Source: Promerops cafer
Taxonomy: Eukaryota; Chordata; Aves; Passeriformes; Nectariniidae
Reading direction: 5' to 3'
Length of the DNA stretch: 64,000 nt
NCBI GenBank assembly: GCA_013398275.1
Contig: VZSE01004132.1
Location: 1,880 to 65,879, forward strand
Shown: piece by piece, positions 1 through 9,963 of the stretch
Layout of the letters: every line of letters starts with the position of its first letter
Position numbering within the stretch: the stretch's first letter is position 1
The notes under the pieces: generated by a model
What the model saw: the letters and a program-made list of their open reading frames with translations, nothing else
Databases searched by the model: none
What the model was told of the DNA's origin: nothing
Made by a program: the position numbers and the translations under genes

Positions 1-81
1 CCCCCCCCCCCCCCCGCCACTGAGCCTGCTCATGCCCTTCGTCACCATGGAAATGCCCAGACCGTCCCTGCCCAGAGCCGG

Positions 82-1346
82 TTGGCTCAGCCCACAAACT
101 GCGCCCATAGCCCCACCTCCACTGGCCAGGCCTCCTGCTGCTGTAACACGGCGGGGGTGGAGCCCGTGATGACGTCACTACAAATGCCCGGATGTTGTCA
201 TACATCACTCCTGGAAATGCACCGGAACCAGGAAATCCCAGGACTACGATGCAGGGTGCCGCTCCTGGCTCTGGCCCCAGCCCTGCACCTGCCACTGCTG
301 CAGCACTGTGGCATCTACAGCCAAAGTTCCAACAACCTGAGCAAGCCCCTGCAACCCTGTCAACACCAGCTCCAGCCTCTTGAATGTTCCAAGCAGAAAC
401 CATCCCCACTCGAGACCCGGTAATCTTCTGGATGGGGTCTTCTAAAATCTTCTAAAACAAAAGGCAGTAGAATGTGGAGATATAGAGGGGGCTGAACTAA
501 TTTCTGTACCCATGTATTCAACACCATCCGAGGACTGGCGGCAGTGGGGGGGAGCAATTGCACCATTCCCAATTGTGCAAGGTAATGAGACAACATATGG
601 CAAATACGTACCCTTTAATTGGCAAATCCTTTCAGAGCTATGCCAACTGGCTGCTAAACACGGGCTGGGGTCACCTGCTGTTGCAAATATGCTTCAATTT
701 ATAACCGCTAGTGAATTAACCCCCTATGATATGAAGCAGATTGCAAGATTGATCTGTACTCCAGTGCAATATATGATGTTTGAATCAAGCTGGAGGTTTT
801 ATGCAGAAGACCAGGGACTACAAAATTCAAGAGCTTCACAGCAGGACCCATGTTTTGGGGCAGGGATTTCTTAACTTATGGGACTGCCCCCTGTGGAAGA
901 CCCACAAACCCAAGCACGCTTGAACCCCTTAATCCTAGCCCAAGCAAAGGACTTAGCAATGCAAGCTCTAACAAAAACTACAAATATCTCTGTGTCTACC
1001 AAAATTTATTCAAGTATAAGACAAAAACCCAACAAAAAACATATGCAGTTTGCAAGATGCTGTGGAAAAACAGATAGCAAACAGCAAAGCAAGGAGCCAA
1101 TTAATACTGCAACTAGCACGAGATAACACAAATGTGGACTGTAGAAAGATTATAGATGCATTACCTAAAGAGAATCCATCCCTAGAGGATATGATAAATG
1201 CATGGGCTAAGGTTGGGACTGGATCTCCCAACATGGATATGTCAGCTAATACTATTACAGCTGCTGTTAAACAAACTCCCCATTGCTACAAATGTGGACA
1301 ACAAGGCCACGTGAAAGCAAACTGTCCACACCAGTCCATACCATAG
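82..1346 (+). pseudogene. gag: gag remnant of provirus A (proline-rich region, capsid, nucleocapsid)
   Basis: The reading frame is broken into pieces. A proline/alanine-rich stretch (about 192-383) resembles the linker upstream of capsid. The frame from 512 gives a capsid-like N-terminal domain containing the class II hallmark PFNWQIL. An in-frame stop falls at 872-874, reading resumes in the same frame from 878, and it then shifts frame near 1050. The final part ends in a perfect CX2CX4HX4C zinc knuckle (1284-1325) typical of retroviral nucleocapsid. The product would have packaged retroviral RNA and formed the virion core. The stop and the frameshift make it non-functional. Confidence 0.8.
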
Positions 1347-1981
1347 GGGACATTTCAAGGACAGCCCCAAATGTACTGGACTCAGGTTGTAAGTAATCAA
1401 GGACCTAATATGGTCCATCCTGCCCTATGTCCTGCTCGGAATCACAGGCAGCATCCTCCTAATGGCCCATGAGCAGACGTGTGTGGAACAGTGGTGAAAC
1501 AAGTTGACCATCTGCCTCATGGAAATCTGGGACTCTTGAAGTGCCACTCATATAAGGACTTTAATTGTTTACAAATAGTTTTATCTGTTAAGTTGGTTTT
1601 TTTTCCTCACAGTTCTAAAGTGGAATGTTTTGAAGTTATAATTTCAGAAGAGTTAAGATGTAACTTGTAATTTTGTTAACAAATTGTTATCTAATAGTTG
1701 GGTTTTTTCCCAACAGTTTTAAGGGTTAAACGGTTCAAGGGTTAAATGATTTCTGGGTTTTAGAGATAAGTTGTAACTTGTAACTTCTAAGCAAATAGCC
1801 TGTGAAATGCTAGCCTGAATTCTTGCCTAACAGCTCCTAGACCTGAATGCTGCAGCTTCAGTGATACATGGTGAAGTGCAAATTAAACTCATGCTGTTTT
1901 CTGTCACCCTGTTTGCAAAGGGCCCTTGCAAATGGTTGACAGAGAGCAAGTTGCAATTTTAATAAAGACAGAAGGGTGAGA
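1347..1981 (+). other. Non-coding internal remnant of provirus A with polypurine tract
   Basis: No pro, pol or env similarity can be read in any frame. The stretch is T-rich and ends in a purine-rich run (about 1965-1981, AAAGACAGAAGGGTGAGA) directly before the LTR, in the position of a polypurine tract. It marks the deletion that removed pro, pol and env. Confidence 0.55.
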
Positions 1982-2300
1982 TGTTGCCACATTATATCAC
2001 ACTACAAGCTGGCTTGTACTGAGCAAATCAGTTCAGTTACCCAGGCGGCTCCACAAAATGGCCCATGGGTTGACTGACAGGGCCTTCACCCAATCACCAT
2101 CCTTCCTAAGCTGCAAGCATATCACTGGTCCAGGACCTGGGGGACGTAAAGATCAGACCATGATGAGCTGTCTAGACCCGGGAGTTTTGAACTGCCTATA
2201 AATGAAAGCTCTGAACAATAAAACACGCTGTTTGCTGATGACCGACTGGTGTTTTGTCATGTGTCCGGTCTCTGACGCTCGACCATTGCGGTAATGGGCA
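1982..2300 (+). repeat. 3' LTR of provirus A
   Basis: The LTR starts with TGTTGCC after the purine tract and has a TATA-like CTATAAAT near 2198 and an AATAAA polyadenylation signal near 2218. I placed the 3' end at the CA of ATGGGCA (2299-2300) by analogy with the related solo LTR; it could lie a few bases earlier. Several blocks match the reverse complement of 15938-16266, including CTTCACCCAATCAC and the AATAAAACACGCTG around the poly(A) signal. Confidence 0.75.
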
Positions 2301-2488
2301 TAGATCCTACCGTCTCTCTGGCTGTCTTGTTTGAAGACGATTTAAAGAGCGGACACTCCAAAGTGAGGTACCTCCCTTTTTAGTTTTAACTACTCCCTTT
2401 TCACCAATAGGAGAGATGAATGTAAGAAGATATAAGTGAAAAAATAAGTTTACTAAAAAATGAAACAACAGCAGGCAAAAATAACAGT
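2301..2488. other. Unassigned flanking DNA between proviruses A and B
   Basis: No coding potential or recognised repeat. This is the pre-insertion sequence left of provirus B, and it continues at 9964. Confidence 0.5.
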
Positions 2489-2494
2489 GATAAT
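2489..2494. repeat. Left target-site duplication of provirus B (GATAAT)
   Basis: GATAAT sits immediately before the TG that begins the LTR at 2495. An identical GATAAT follows the CA at 9956-9957. A 6-bp duplication is the integration footprint of class II retroviruses. Confidence 0.85.
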
Positions 2495-3172
2495 TGACAC
2501 GGCCCCGGAGTCCCAACTAGCCCCTCGGTGGTGCAGGCACACTCCGGCGCCGTGCCGAGAGTGGGAAAACAGCTGTGGGTAAGAATGCCACTAGCTGAAT
2601 CTGTGGGGTCTCTTTGGGCTCAACAGTTGGTGTCCGAGAGAAGACAAAAGAGTCGAGAGAGGCTGTTGGTTGGAGGCTCCCAAACAAGGATTTTTTGTAA
2701 GATCCAGGAAAGGGGGGATCCCTGACAGCAGGATTCAGGGACCAAACAGCCCCGAGCACCTCTGTGCACAGGGTTTTAAGGGAGACACAATCAGGGTGAG
2801 TACAACTCATGGACCAATAGACAGGGTTCAGGGCAGAGAAAGGGGAAGGGCTTACCATGAGGGGTCCAATGGGCAAGAAGGGGTAGAGGGAAGAGGTCAC
2901 ATGCCCCAATGGGACATCAAGGTTTGTAGGAGGTTCTAGGGAAAAGGGAGGGGTTACAGGTAACAGACAGGTAGGGAGGGGAGGGTTACACTGATTGGCA
3001 AGGAACATTCAGGAGGGCTAGATGGGGTTTACAATAATTCACAGGGAGAATGGGAGGGGTATATTCTGGAGAGCAAACTAACACATTACAACTAAAGGGG
3101 AGAACGGGAACATACCAACTTTTGTAACAATTTGTACTTTAAGGGGAAAATGAAAAAGAATGCAGTACAACA
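2495..3172 (-). repeat. 3' LTR of provirus B
   Basis: The 678-bp LTR has TG/CA ends. On the minus strand it follows a polypurine tract and begins TGTTGTACTGCA, ending at the GATAAT duplication. Its U3 part (about 2765-3172) is repeated at 9551-9957 with about 13 differences counted by eye (near 3%). A long minus-strand open frame here has no protein similarity and is repeated in the other LTR. I could not place the poly(A) signal with confidence. Confidence 0.85.
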
Positions 3173-3192
3173 TTTCCCCCTTTCTTTTTTAG
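3173..3192 (-). promoter_or_regulatory. Polypurine tract of provirus B
   Basis: On the minus strand an uninterrupted purine run (AAAAAAGAAAGGGGGAAA) sits immediately upstream of the 3' LTR. This is the primer site for plus-strand DNA synthesis in reverse transcription. Confidence 0.8.
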
Positions 3193-3284
3193 AATGAGGG
3201 GTTAGGGCAGTGTTCAGATTGGAGGTAGGTGTCTAGGAACCAGGTGTAGGAGGTGGGGGCAGGAGGAGAAACAGGTTCATTATC

Positions 3285-4600
3285 TTAAGGGGAGGTATTT
3301 AGATTAACTGGGTTAACTTGGGGGCGATGGGGCAGCAAACTTGTAATACTTTGAACGGAGCATTTTTTCAAAATAGGGAACATAATTAAGATAAGGAAAA
3401 CAACAAACACAATCCATAAAACTGATTTTAGAACAGAGGAGAGCCATCCTGTCAGTCCCCATCCCGAGAAGATGTTGTCCAGCCAGTCTTCCATTTCTTG
3501 CTTAATTTGGTGGATCATCCCTTCCATATTGCGGAGAGTTTCATGGATGTAGGCGCTCTTAGACAATAGATTAAAACAACACAGTCTTTCAAATTCTTTG
3601 CACTAGTGGTTGTGCAGGAGCAGCAGGAAGTCGATGGTGGCGCAGTTTTTAGAGTCGCCTGCCTAATAAGTTCCTTGTCTTCGAGGAGGTCACTTAGTGC
3701 GGCTGATGTTAAATTGCCCTGCTTCACAACTCAGCATTCTAGGTGGCCCAGTTCGCCTAGAGATTTGGCAGCTGCCACCCAGGGCAAAAACAGAGAGGCT
3801 GCTGTCCTTTCTGGTTTGCTCCAATGGACAATTTCTGAATTGCAATTTTGGTCCAGATCAACAAGACTTCTTTTTTGGACAGCCAAATTAGCAGAATTTT
3901 TTCTCAGAATCCAATTTTTAATTTGGGTCTTGTTGGGTGTGAATAGGGACAGCTGGCCTAAAGTGCACGGGCCGCCGAGAAGGCGAGGGGGGATGCCTGC
4001 CCATACACGGTCTCCGCAAATTAAAAACAAGCTTTTCTCTAATTTAAGGGGATGCTGATTTGCAGCGGTGGACATCCTGACATGTGTGGTTATATTGCAC
4101 CAGTGGGCAGCTTGGAATTCCTTTTCAAATTGTTTCATGATTATGTAATGACTTGCTGCGGGGTCATAGTTGCAAATGGCAAAATGGACACAAAAGGGAG
4201 CGAAGGAAGAACCTAAAATTTCTAATTCCTGGCGTTTGTTGGTCACCTGTGGTAAGGTGGCTCACCACTCCTTCCACAGGACTAGGGGGTTAGTTATAGG
4301 GGTTTCATAGGGGATATAATGGTCACTTCTAGGGGGCTGAGCATGATTTATTTTAAATTGGATTTGCCTTAATTTCAGAGGGTACTCTTCCAGTTTTAAG
4401 GGGATCTCCACTAGGCAGGTCGCCATTGGGTTTCCTGACGCTCTGGTGGACAGGCACAAGTTATTCTGATGGAGAGTTTCTGGAAGGGTGATCTAAAAGT
4501 TCTTTTGTGGTTGAGGGACAATCCAGGGGCTGACAGGCATCAGTAGAATGTAAAAAAATATTACAACCAGGGGCAGGGTCTTCACTATTTTGGGGTGGTG
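3285..4600 (-). pseudogene. env: env remnant of provirus B (SU and TM)
   Basis: Surface and transmembrane envelope regions lie in one frame, interrupted by in-frame stops near 4262 and 3731, with a frameshift between about 3566 and 3600. The TM part has a region in the position of a fusion peptide, a heptad-like stretch, a CX6CC cysteine motif and a hydrophobic membrane anchor (about 3345-3420), followed by a short tail. CX6CC marks the gamma-type/alpharetroviral class of env, in which SU and TM are disulfide-linked, rather than the classical betaretroviral type. The product would have been the virion glycoprotein; the breaks make it non-functional. The 5' limit is uncertain. Confidence 0.75.
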
Positions 4601-4601
4601 G

Positions 4602-5545
4602 TTATACGGAGGAATCAGAAACATTGTTAGGGTCAAAGGCTTCAAATTTATAAATAAAATGATTTAGAACAGGGAGGTCAGGGTAGAAGGGGGACTCGGG
4701 GTTTCCTCCTCCTCCGAGATGTTTTCTCCTTTTCTTCTTCCCGGACACTACGGTGACATTCTTTTCTTGGTCAGGGGGGCTGGTGGTGTGCTTGCGGATG
4801 TAAGGTTTCACTCAGCGCTGTGGGATCCTCCTTAATCCTTGGGGCATGGATACGCACACGTACCCGCGCCCCCATGTTATTAAACTGAATGGCCCCTCTA
4901 TTTTCATGGTCTCTGGGTCTTTTATTAGGACCAGTAGGTGCTCTCTTCGTTGGTAGTTTCCTGTCAATTGGAAATGGGGGACCACCGGGGGATTTAAGTT
5001 TTCAAAAGAGCAGTTCTAAAAGTTGATTGTGAAAAGGGCTTTGCACAACCATTCTTGAGGGGTGCAGCCTTTTGTGCTCTCCCACTGCCAGTTCAGGATC
5101 AGCCTGAGCGTTTGATGGGCACGCTCAACAATTGCTTGGCCAGTGGGGGAATGGGGGATGCCTGTTTTATGCTCCACTCCCCACTCCTGCAGGAACCCCT
5201 GGAATTCTCCGGATGTGTACACAGGGCCATTATCTGTTTTTATTTCTCTGGGGATCCTCAACACAGAGAAGGTGCTTTTGAACATGTTCAGCCTTCTCTC
5301 CTGTGTGGGCAGAGGCAAAAACTGCTCCAGAGAAGGTGTCGATGGAAAGATATTTCATCTTGCTGAATTCTGGGACATGTGTGTAACATCCATTTGCCAT
5401 ACTTCACAGCTTCCCAGTCGTCTTGGGTTGACCCCCGTGCCCATTGATGGCATTGCAGTGGATTGGCAGTTTGGGCATGTGGCCATGATGGCTCTGGCCT
5501 GATTTTGCCACCAGTGAAACTGGCAGATCAGGCCTGGCATATTCT
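4602..5545 (-). pseudogene. pol: Integrase part of pol, provirus B
   Basis: Integrase sequence continues the RNase H frame. The zinc-binding domain (about 5400-5540) retains CPNC. The catalytic core shows the first Asp in WQMDVTH, the second in TDNGPVY, and the Glu in the helix after HSPTGQ. In-frame stops fall near 5355 and 5016. The sequence after the second stop is still integrase-like: a C-terminal domain followed by a basic, lysine-rich tail to about 4602. The DDE triad is therefore visible but split by stops, and the enzyme cannot be made intact. Confidence 0.85.
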
Positions 5546-5549
5546 GGTG

Positions 5550-7400
5550 CTACATTTGATGGCTAAGCTTTGCCTGTTGGAACACATCAGGAAGTCTAGC
5601 CATAGCGACTGGGGCAGTGAGGGAATCAGCTCTACAATTCCCCTCAGCTATTGGACCAGGCAAATCGGTATGCAATCTCACGTGCATAATAAAAAATGGT
5701 TGCTTTTGATGGGAAACAACATAGATTAATTTCAAAACCAACTCAAAGTGATGTGCTTTTGTGATCTCCTTCAAAATGGCATTTTCTGCCCTCGCTACTA
5801 CCCCTGCAACATAAGCTGAATCAGTTACTATGTTAATTGGTTCTGGAAACCTTTCAAAGGCCCTAACAACAGCATCTAACTCAGCAACTTGAGGGGAACC
5901 CTCAACATATTTAACATCTGTTTCCCATTGCTGAGTCTGGGGATCTTTCCAAGTCATCACTGACTTGTGGGACGCTCCAGATGCGTCAGTAAAAATGGTC
6001 AGGGCTCCTTTGATCAGTTTCCTGCTCTGAATTTTGCTAGGGATCATTTGGAATTCAGAATTGAATAATTTGTGACTAGGGGCATGGACTGAAATTTGTC
6101 CACTGTAGCTATCTAAAGCAATTTGAAGGATCACATTTTCTGCTAACAAGTGATCAAATGTCTCTTTAGTTAGATTATCTGGAATTTCTTCATCACCTAA
6201 GGACAACATAACCAGGAATCTTATGCAAGTGAAATCACATCCAGACAGCTCCCAAAGCCTTGTCCTGGCTTTCCTGATGAGCTTAGCCATCAACTCTTGT
6301 GGCCTTTTGATAGTCTTGGACCTCTGGTGACTGAGGAAAACCCACTCTATGATTAAGAGAGGACCTCAAGTCCTGGTCCCATTGGAAGATCAACCCAAAG
6401 AGGTGTGGCTGTTTTCCCAGTATAATAAACTCAAAGGGCAGTTCCAGTGCATACCTGTGTGCTTGTCTTTCTGATATTGCGCATGACACCCCCTCTAAAG
6501 TGTTTTTCACCTCTGAGGTCAGGGTCCTGGGAGAACTTAGCTCCCTGTCCCCCTTCAATAAATTGAAGAGGGGGGCTAGGTCCTCAGTAGTGAGGCCTAG
6601 CCAAGGTCTGACCCAATTTAAGGTCCTGCACAGGGAGTGAAGATCCACTAGAGTCCGAGGATTGCTGTTAAAAGCGAATTGTTGAGGCACAACGGTCCTC
6701 TCAGCAATCCTGAGGCCCAGGTACTTCCAGGGTGGCATCCTTTGAATCTTATCATCCTGGAATTCAAATCCTGCAGAGGTCAAAACATTGACCACTCGGT
6801 CAAGCGCTTGCTGCAGTACATCACCAGCAGGGGTGCACACGAGAATATCATCCATGTAGTGGAGGATGACAACCTCCCCCATTTCAGCATGAACAGGAGA
6901 CAGCAATGAAGAGACGTACCACTGGCAGGTGGTGGGTGAGTTTTTCATGCCTTGAGGCAATACCTGCCAGTGGTATCTCTCCATTGGGGCTTTCCGGTTG
7001 AGGGTAAGCACTGAAAAGGCAAACCGTGGCATGTTCTCTGGGTGTAGGGGAATTTGAAAGAAACAATCTTTGATATCTACAATGGCTAAATTCTAGTTTC
7101 GAGGGAGCATTGTTGGGGAAGGCATCCCTTGCTGAAGAGGTCCCATATAGACAATGACTTTATTAATTTCTCTGAGGTCGTGAAGGAGCCGCCACTTGTC
7201 CTTCCCCGGATTCTTGATTACAAACACCGGGGAGTTCCAAGGGCTCGTGGTTGGCTCGATGTTCCTCTTTGCCAGTTGCTCCCCCATGAGCTCACTGAGC
7301 GCTCTTAATTTATCTTTTCCAAGCGGCCACTGATCTACCCAGACAGGAATGTCTGTGAGCCAATCTAACTTCTGGACAAGGCACTCAACAGTGACCGCCT
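5550..7400 (-). pseudogene. pol: Reverse transcriptase and RNase H part of pol, provirus B
   Basis: RT begins near 7400. SPVFVIKN and the LLHDLR fingers motif are readable, followed by an in-frame stop near 7093-7095. Reading continues in the same frame to LPQGMKNSP and the catalytic YMDD (in ILHYMDDILV, about 6860). A frameshift near 6290 precedes the connection and RNase H region. RNase H keeps its four acidic positions, in FTDASG, AELDA, VTDSAY and NCRADS. It ends at a stop near 5550, with integrase following in the same frame. The catalytic residues survive, but one stop and one frameshift break the enzyme. Confidence 0.9.
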
Positions 7401-7429
7401 CTAAAAATCCCGAGGGGTTTTCAGGATCT

Positions 7430-8096
7430 CAATCTTTGCCCCCCATTGCGATAGGAGATCTCTTCCCCACAGGTGTACCTGAAAGTCTGCAACAAATGGG
7501 CGTACTAATCTGCAACTAATTGCCCGTCTGGCCCCATAATTTGTACAACGCTCTTTGATGTTCTTGCCAATTCTGCCCCCCCATACCTTGGATTTTCCCT
7601 GCCACGGGTTGCAGCTCCCAATGTGACAGCCATCTCCTTTCGGGGATGATTGTCACATCCACTCCCGTATCAAGCAGTCCCCTCATGTTGATGTATTCTG
7701 AACCCTGCTTGATTCTGCAGTCAATGATCGGTTTGTCCTCACCCACCACTTCTGCCCAGTAGACACCTGGTGCTTGGTTGTCCACTGGAATCCCTGATGG
7801 AACTGGGATGGCCTGGGAGATGACTTGCCCCTTGGCCAGAAAGAAGGGTGGGTGGGTGCAGCACGCCAAGAGAATGAGATCTACTGGACCACCCAGGAAG
7901 ATGACTGGGGAGATCTCAATCTCATGGGGTGTGTGCTTAGTGTCCCCGATGACGCTGTACTTACAGGCTAGCCCTGAAGTGGCATTAAATCCATCCGGCA
8001 GGTCCACCACCACCAATGTCCAGTGAGATGTTCTGAAAAAAATGTCTTTGACGGTGTAAAGAAGTAGAGTCCAGTGTGGCTGCCATATTTTATTAG
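7430..8096 (-). pseudogene. pro: pro region of provirus B: dUTPase-like domain plus retropepsin
   Basis: A single open frame reads from the nested LTR boundary down to a stop at 7516. Its first half resembles the C-terminal half of a retroviral dUTPase (nucleotide hygiene), but the motif normally written GVIDxDYxGEI is strongly diverged. The second half is an aspartic protease with the catalytic LLDTG and a GMGGQ flap-like segment. dUTPase upstream of protease in one frame is the betaretrovirus arrangement. Codons upstream of 8096 in the same open frame come from the inserted LTR, so the apparent start methionine is not real. Confidence 0.75.
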
Positions 8097-8102
8097 GATG
8101 TC
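8097..8102. repeat. Possible left target duplication of the nested solo LTR (GATGTC)
   Basis: GATGTC at 8097-8102 and GATCTC at 8665-8670 flank a TG...CA segment and differ at one base, consistent with a 6-bp duplication that has since mutated. Confidence 0.45.
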
Positions 8103-8664
8103 TGCAGCGCCACGAGCACCCGCTCCGCGCCGCTGTCCCATGGAGTGCTCCTTGGGATAGCTCGCTGGAGGATGGTAGCGTCGCCACGCAGGTGTAAAAG
8201 TAATAATGCTAGCAGCGGTGGGAAAGAAAGGACTAGGCTCTCTAGGTGACACAACTGGTTTATTAACACAGAAGGTCAGGGCCAAAGAGCAAAGGAACAA
8301 ACTAGGGTCCAGGATTATATACAGGATAAGAAGGGAGTGGTTTCAGGGTAAGGGACCAATGGGAATAGATTAGGTAGGAGGGTCCAGGGAGGAGTAAGGG
8401 GCCCTGTTCCCAATCAGGACACAGGGGGAGGAATACATAAACCAGGGGCCAATCCGGGGGAGAACTGGGGAGAACATTCTAGTGATGGGGAGTGAACTGG
8501 GGATGACGGACGGGAAGATTGACATAGTCTGGGGAAGGTTCCAAAAGGGTAGGTGGGGAAAGGATTGCATAACTGGGGGAGGAGAGCAACTTCAGGGGGT
8601 AGGCAGAGACTACACCATAGTCTCCTCCCACGGCACTCATTCTGGGTTGCCGTGGGATACAACA
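8103..8664 (-). mobile_element. Solo LTR nested between gag and pro of provirus B
   Basis: Read on the minus strand, this 562-bp segment starts TGTTGTATCCC and ends GCTGCA. It contains a TATATA box (about 8320) and an AATAAA signal (about 8262) in the right order for U3-R-U5. It interrupts the provirus exactly between gag and pro and has nothing in common with provirus B's own LTR. The near-matching 6-bp flanks support a separate later insertion that recombined to a solo LTR. Confidence 0.65.
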
Positions 8665-8670
8665 GATCTC

Positions 8671-9552
8671 GAGTTCCCTCTTCTGTGCTATACCTGCCTC
8701 ATTTTATCATCAGGCGAGACAGGTTCGCACTGCTTCCCTATTTGTTTTGATTCTGTTGGCCAACCCCCACAGTGTCATGCAGGGGACCCCCTCCCCCCAC
8801 AGGCCTCAGGCAAGGGCTAGGGGCAGGACAGTCCCTCGCCAAATGGCCAAACTGCCTTCAACGAAAACATTGGATAGGTCTCCTCAGCGGTGGTGGCTGC
8901 GGGTAAGATGTTGGTGTCGCAACCACTGATGTCCCTCCTGCTGGCATTGATCCTCCGCTTGGCAATCTGACTTCCACTGACCCCAACACTGGCGCCTTTT
9001 TCACACACGCTTCGATGATCATTCTCAGCGTCAGTGTCGGGTCAAGGGGCAGCCCGGCAATTACTTTTTGGCAGGTGTCATTTGCATTGGCTTTCGCCAT
9101 TTCTAAGAAGATTGCCAAGTGCAGCTCGGTGTTTTCAATTAGTTTCTCCATCTGTGAGGGGAGCCTATCTACAAAACTCAGAAAGGATTCATCAGGACTG
9201 CTGAATCTCTGCAAAGCTGACAGGCAACACTTGGGCGGGTAGTTGTTGAAATACCTTCTCAGCGGCTCCCATTACTTTCTCGAGCAGAGGCTTAGTCAGA
9301 GCCTTGGCTTGTTTTGTTGGCTCAGCCCATTCTCCATTGCCGCACAAGCGGTCCATACTAATAACGTTGTCAATGGCATCCGTGGAAGACTGTAAAAGCT
9401 CAGAACGGAGGGCCTGTAAAGACCTCTCCCATGCTCCCTCCCACAACATGTACTCTGAGGGGGTGAGGAAACACGAGAATAAACCCTTGAGATTATGTGG
9501 GACCATTATTTTGGAAGAGAAAGTGGCCTTAAATAGGCCCTCAAAGTATTGC
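8671..9552 (-). pseudogene. gag: gag remnant of provirus B (capsid and start of nucleocapsid)
   Basis: Two overlapping minus-strand frames (9554-9192 and 9214-8858) give capsid sequence, with a frameshift between them. The second holds a region like the major homology region (PDESFLSFVDRL). A degenerate zinc-knuckle region with an in-frame stop follows near 8850. Matrix and the 5' half of gag are missing: at about 9551 the capsid sequence runs straight into LTR U3. Not translatable as an intact polyprotein. Confidence 0.75.
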
Positions 9553-9957
9553 ACAGGGTTTTAAGGGAGACACAATCAGGGTGGGTACAACTCATGGACC
9601 AATAGACAGGGTTCAGGGAAGAGAAAGGGGAAGGGCTTACCATGAGGGGTCCAGTGGGAAAGAAGGGGTAGAGGGAAGAGGTCACATGCCCCAATGGGGC
9701 ATCAAGGTTTGTAGGAGGTTCTAGGGAAAAGGGAGGGGTTACAGGTAACAGACAGGTAGGGAGGGGAGGGTTACACTGATTGGCAAGGAACATTCAGGAG
9801 GGCTAGATGGGGTTTACAATAATTGACAGGGAGAGTGGGAGGGGTATATTCTGGAGAGCAAACTAACACATTACAACTAAAGGGGAGAACGGGAACATAT
9901 CAACTTTCATAACAATTTGAACTTTAAGGTGAAAATGAAAAAGAATGCAATACAACA
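9551..9957 (-). repeat. Truncated 5' LTR of provirus B (U3 only)
   Basis: This stretch matches 2765-3172 with about 13 differences over about 407 bp and ends at the same terminal TG (complement of CA at 9956-9957), followed by GATAAT. The R and U5 parts, primer-binding site, leader and 5' gag are absent. The gag capsid begins right at the breakpoint, where GCACAGGG is shared with the intact LTR. Confidence 0.85.
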
Positions 9958-9963
9958 GATAAT
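9958..9963. repeat. Right target-site duplication of provirus B (GATAAT)
   Basis: Identical to 2489-2494 and directly adjacent to the terminal CA of the provirus. Confidence 0.85.

Larger units (their letters stand above)
1..2300 (+). mobile_element. Provirus A: 3' part of a decayed plus-strand class II-like ERV
   Basis: A plus-strand ERV runs off the left edge of the window. It shows, in order, a proline-rich gag region, capsid-like sequence, a CCHC zinc knuckle, about 640 bp of non-coding remnant, a purine tract and a 3' LTR. No pro, pol or env sequence lies between the zinc knuckle and the LTR, so the element is internally deleted. The LTR belongs to the same family as the solo LTR at 15938-16266, whose 6-bp target duplication fits class II (alpha/beta-like) elements. 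The 5' LTR would lie outside the window. Confidence 0.8.
2495..9957 (-). mobile_element. Provirus B: nearly full-length minus-strand ERV with gag-pro-pol-env
   Basis: On the minus strand the order is a truncated 5' LTR, gag, a nested foreign solo LTR, pro with a dUTPase-like domain, RT, RNase H, integrase, env, polypurine tract and 3' LTR. The 7463-bp element lies between perfect GATAAT duplications, so both outer ends are intact. Every gene carries stops or frameshifts, so it cannot be autonomous. The gene order and the dUTPase-like domain in pro suggest a betaretrovirus-like (class II, ERVK-type) gag-pol. The env carries a CX6CC disulfide motif in its TM subunit. Confidence 0.9.

Noticed and set aside
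2517..3008. 163-codon minus-strand open frame, with a similar one at 9506-9793
   Set aside because: Both lie in the U3 region of provirus B's LTRs; the repetition comes from LTR duplication, not from a gene.
8414..8820. Overlapping frames on both strands around 8400-8800
   Set aside because: They fall in the nested solo LTR and decayed nucleocapsid region and have no retroviral motif.
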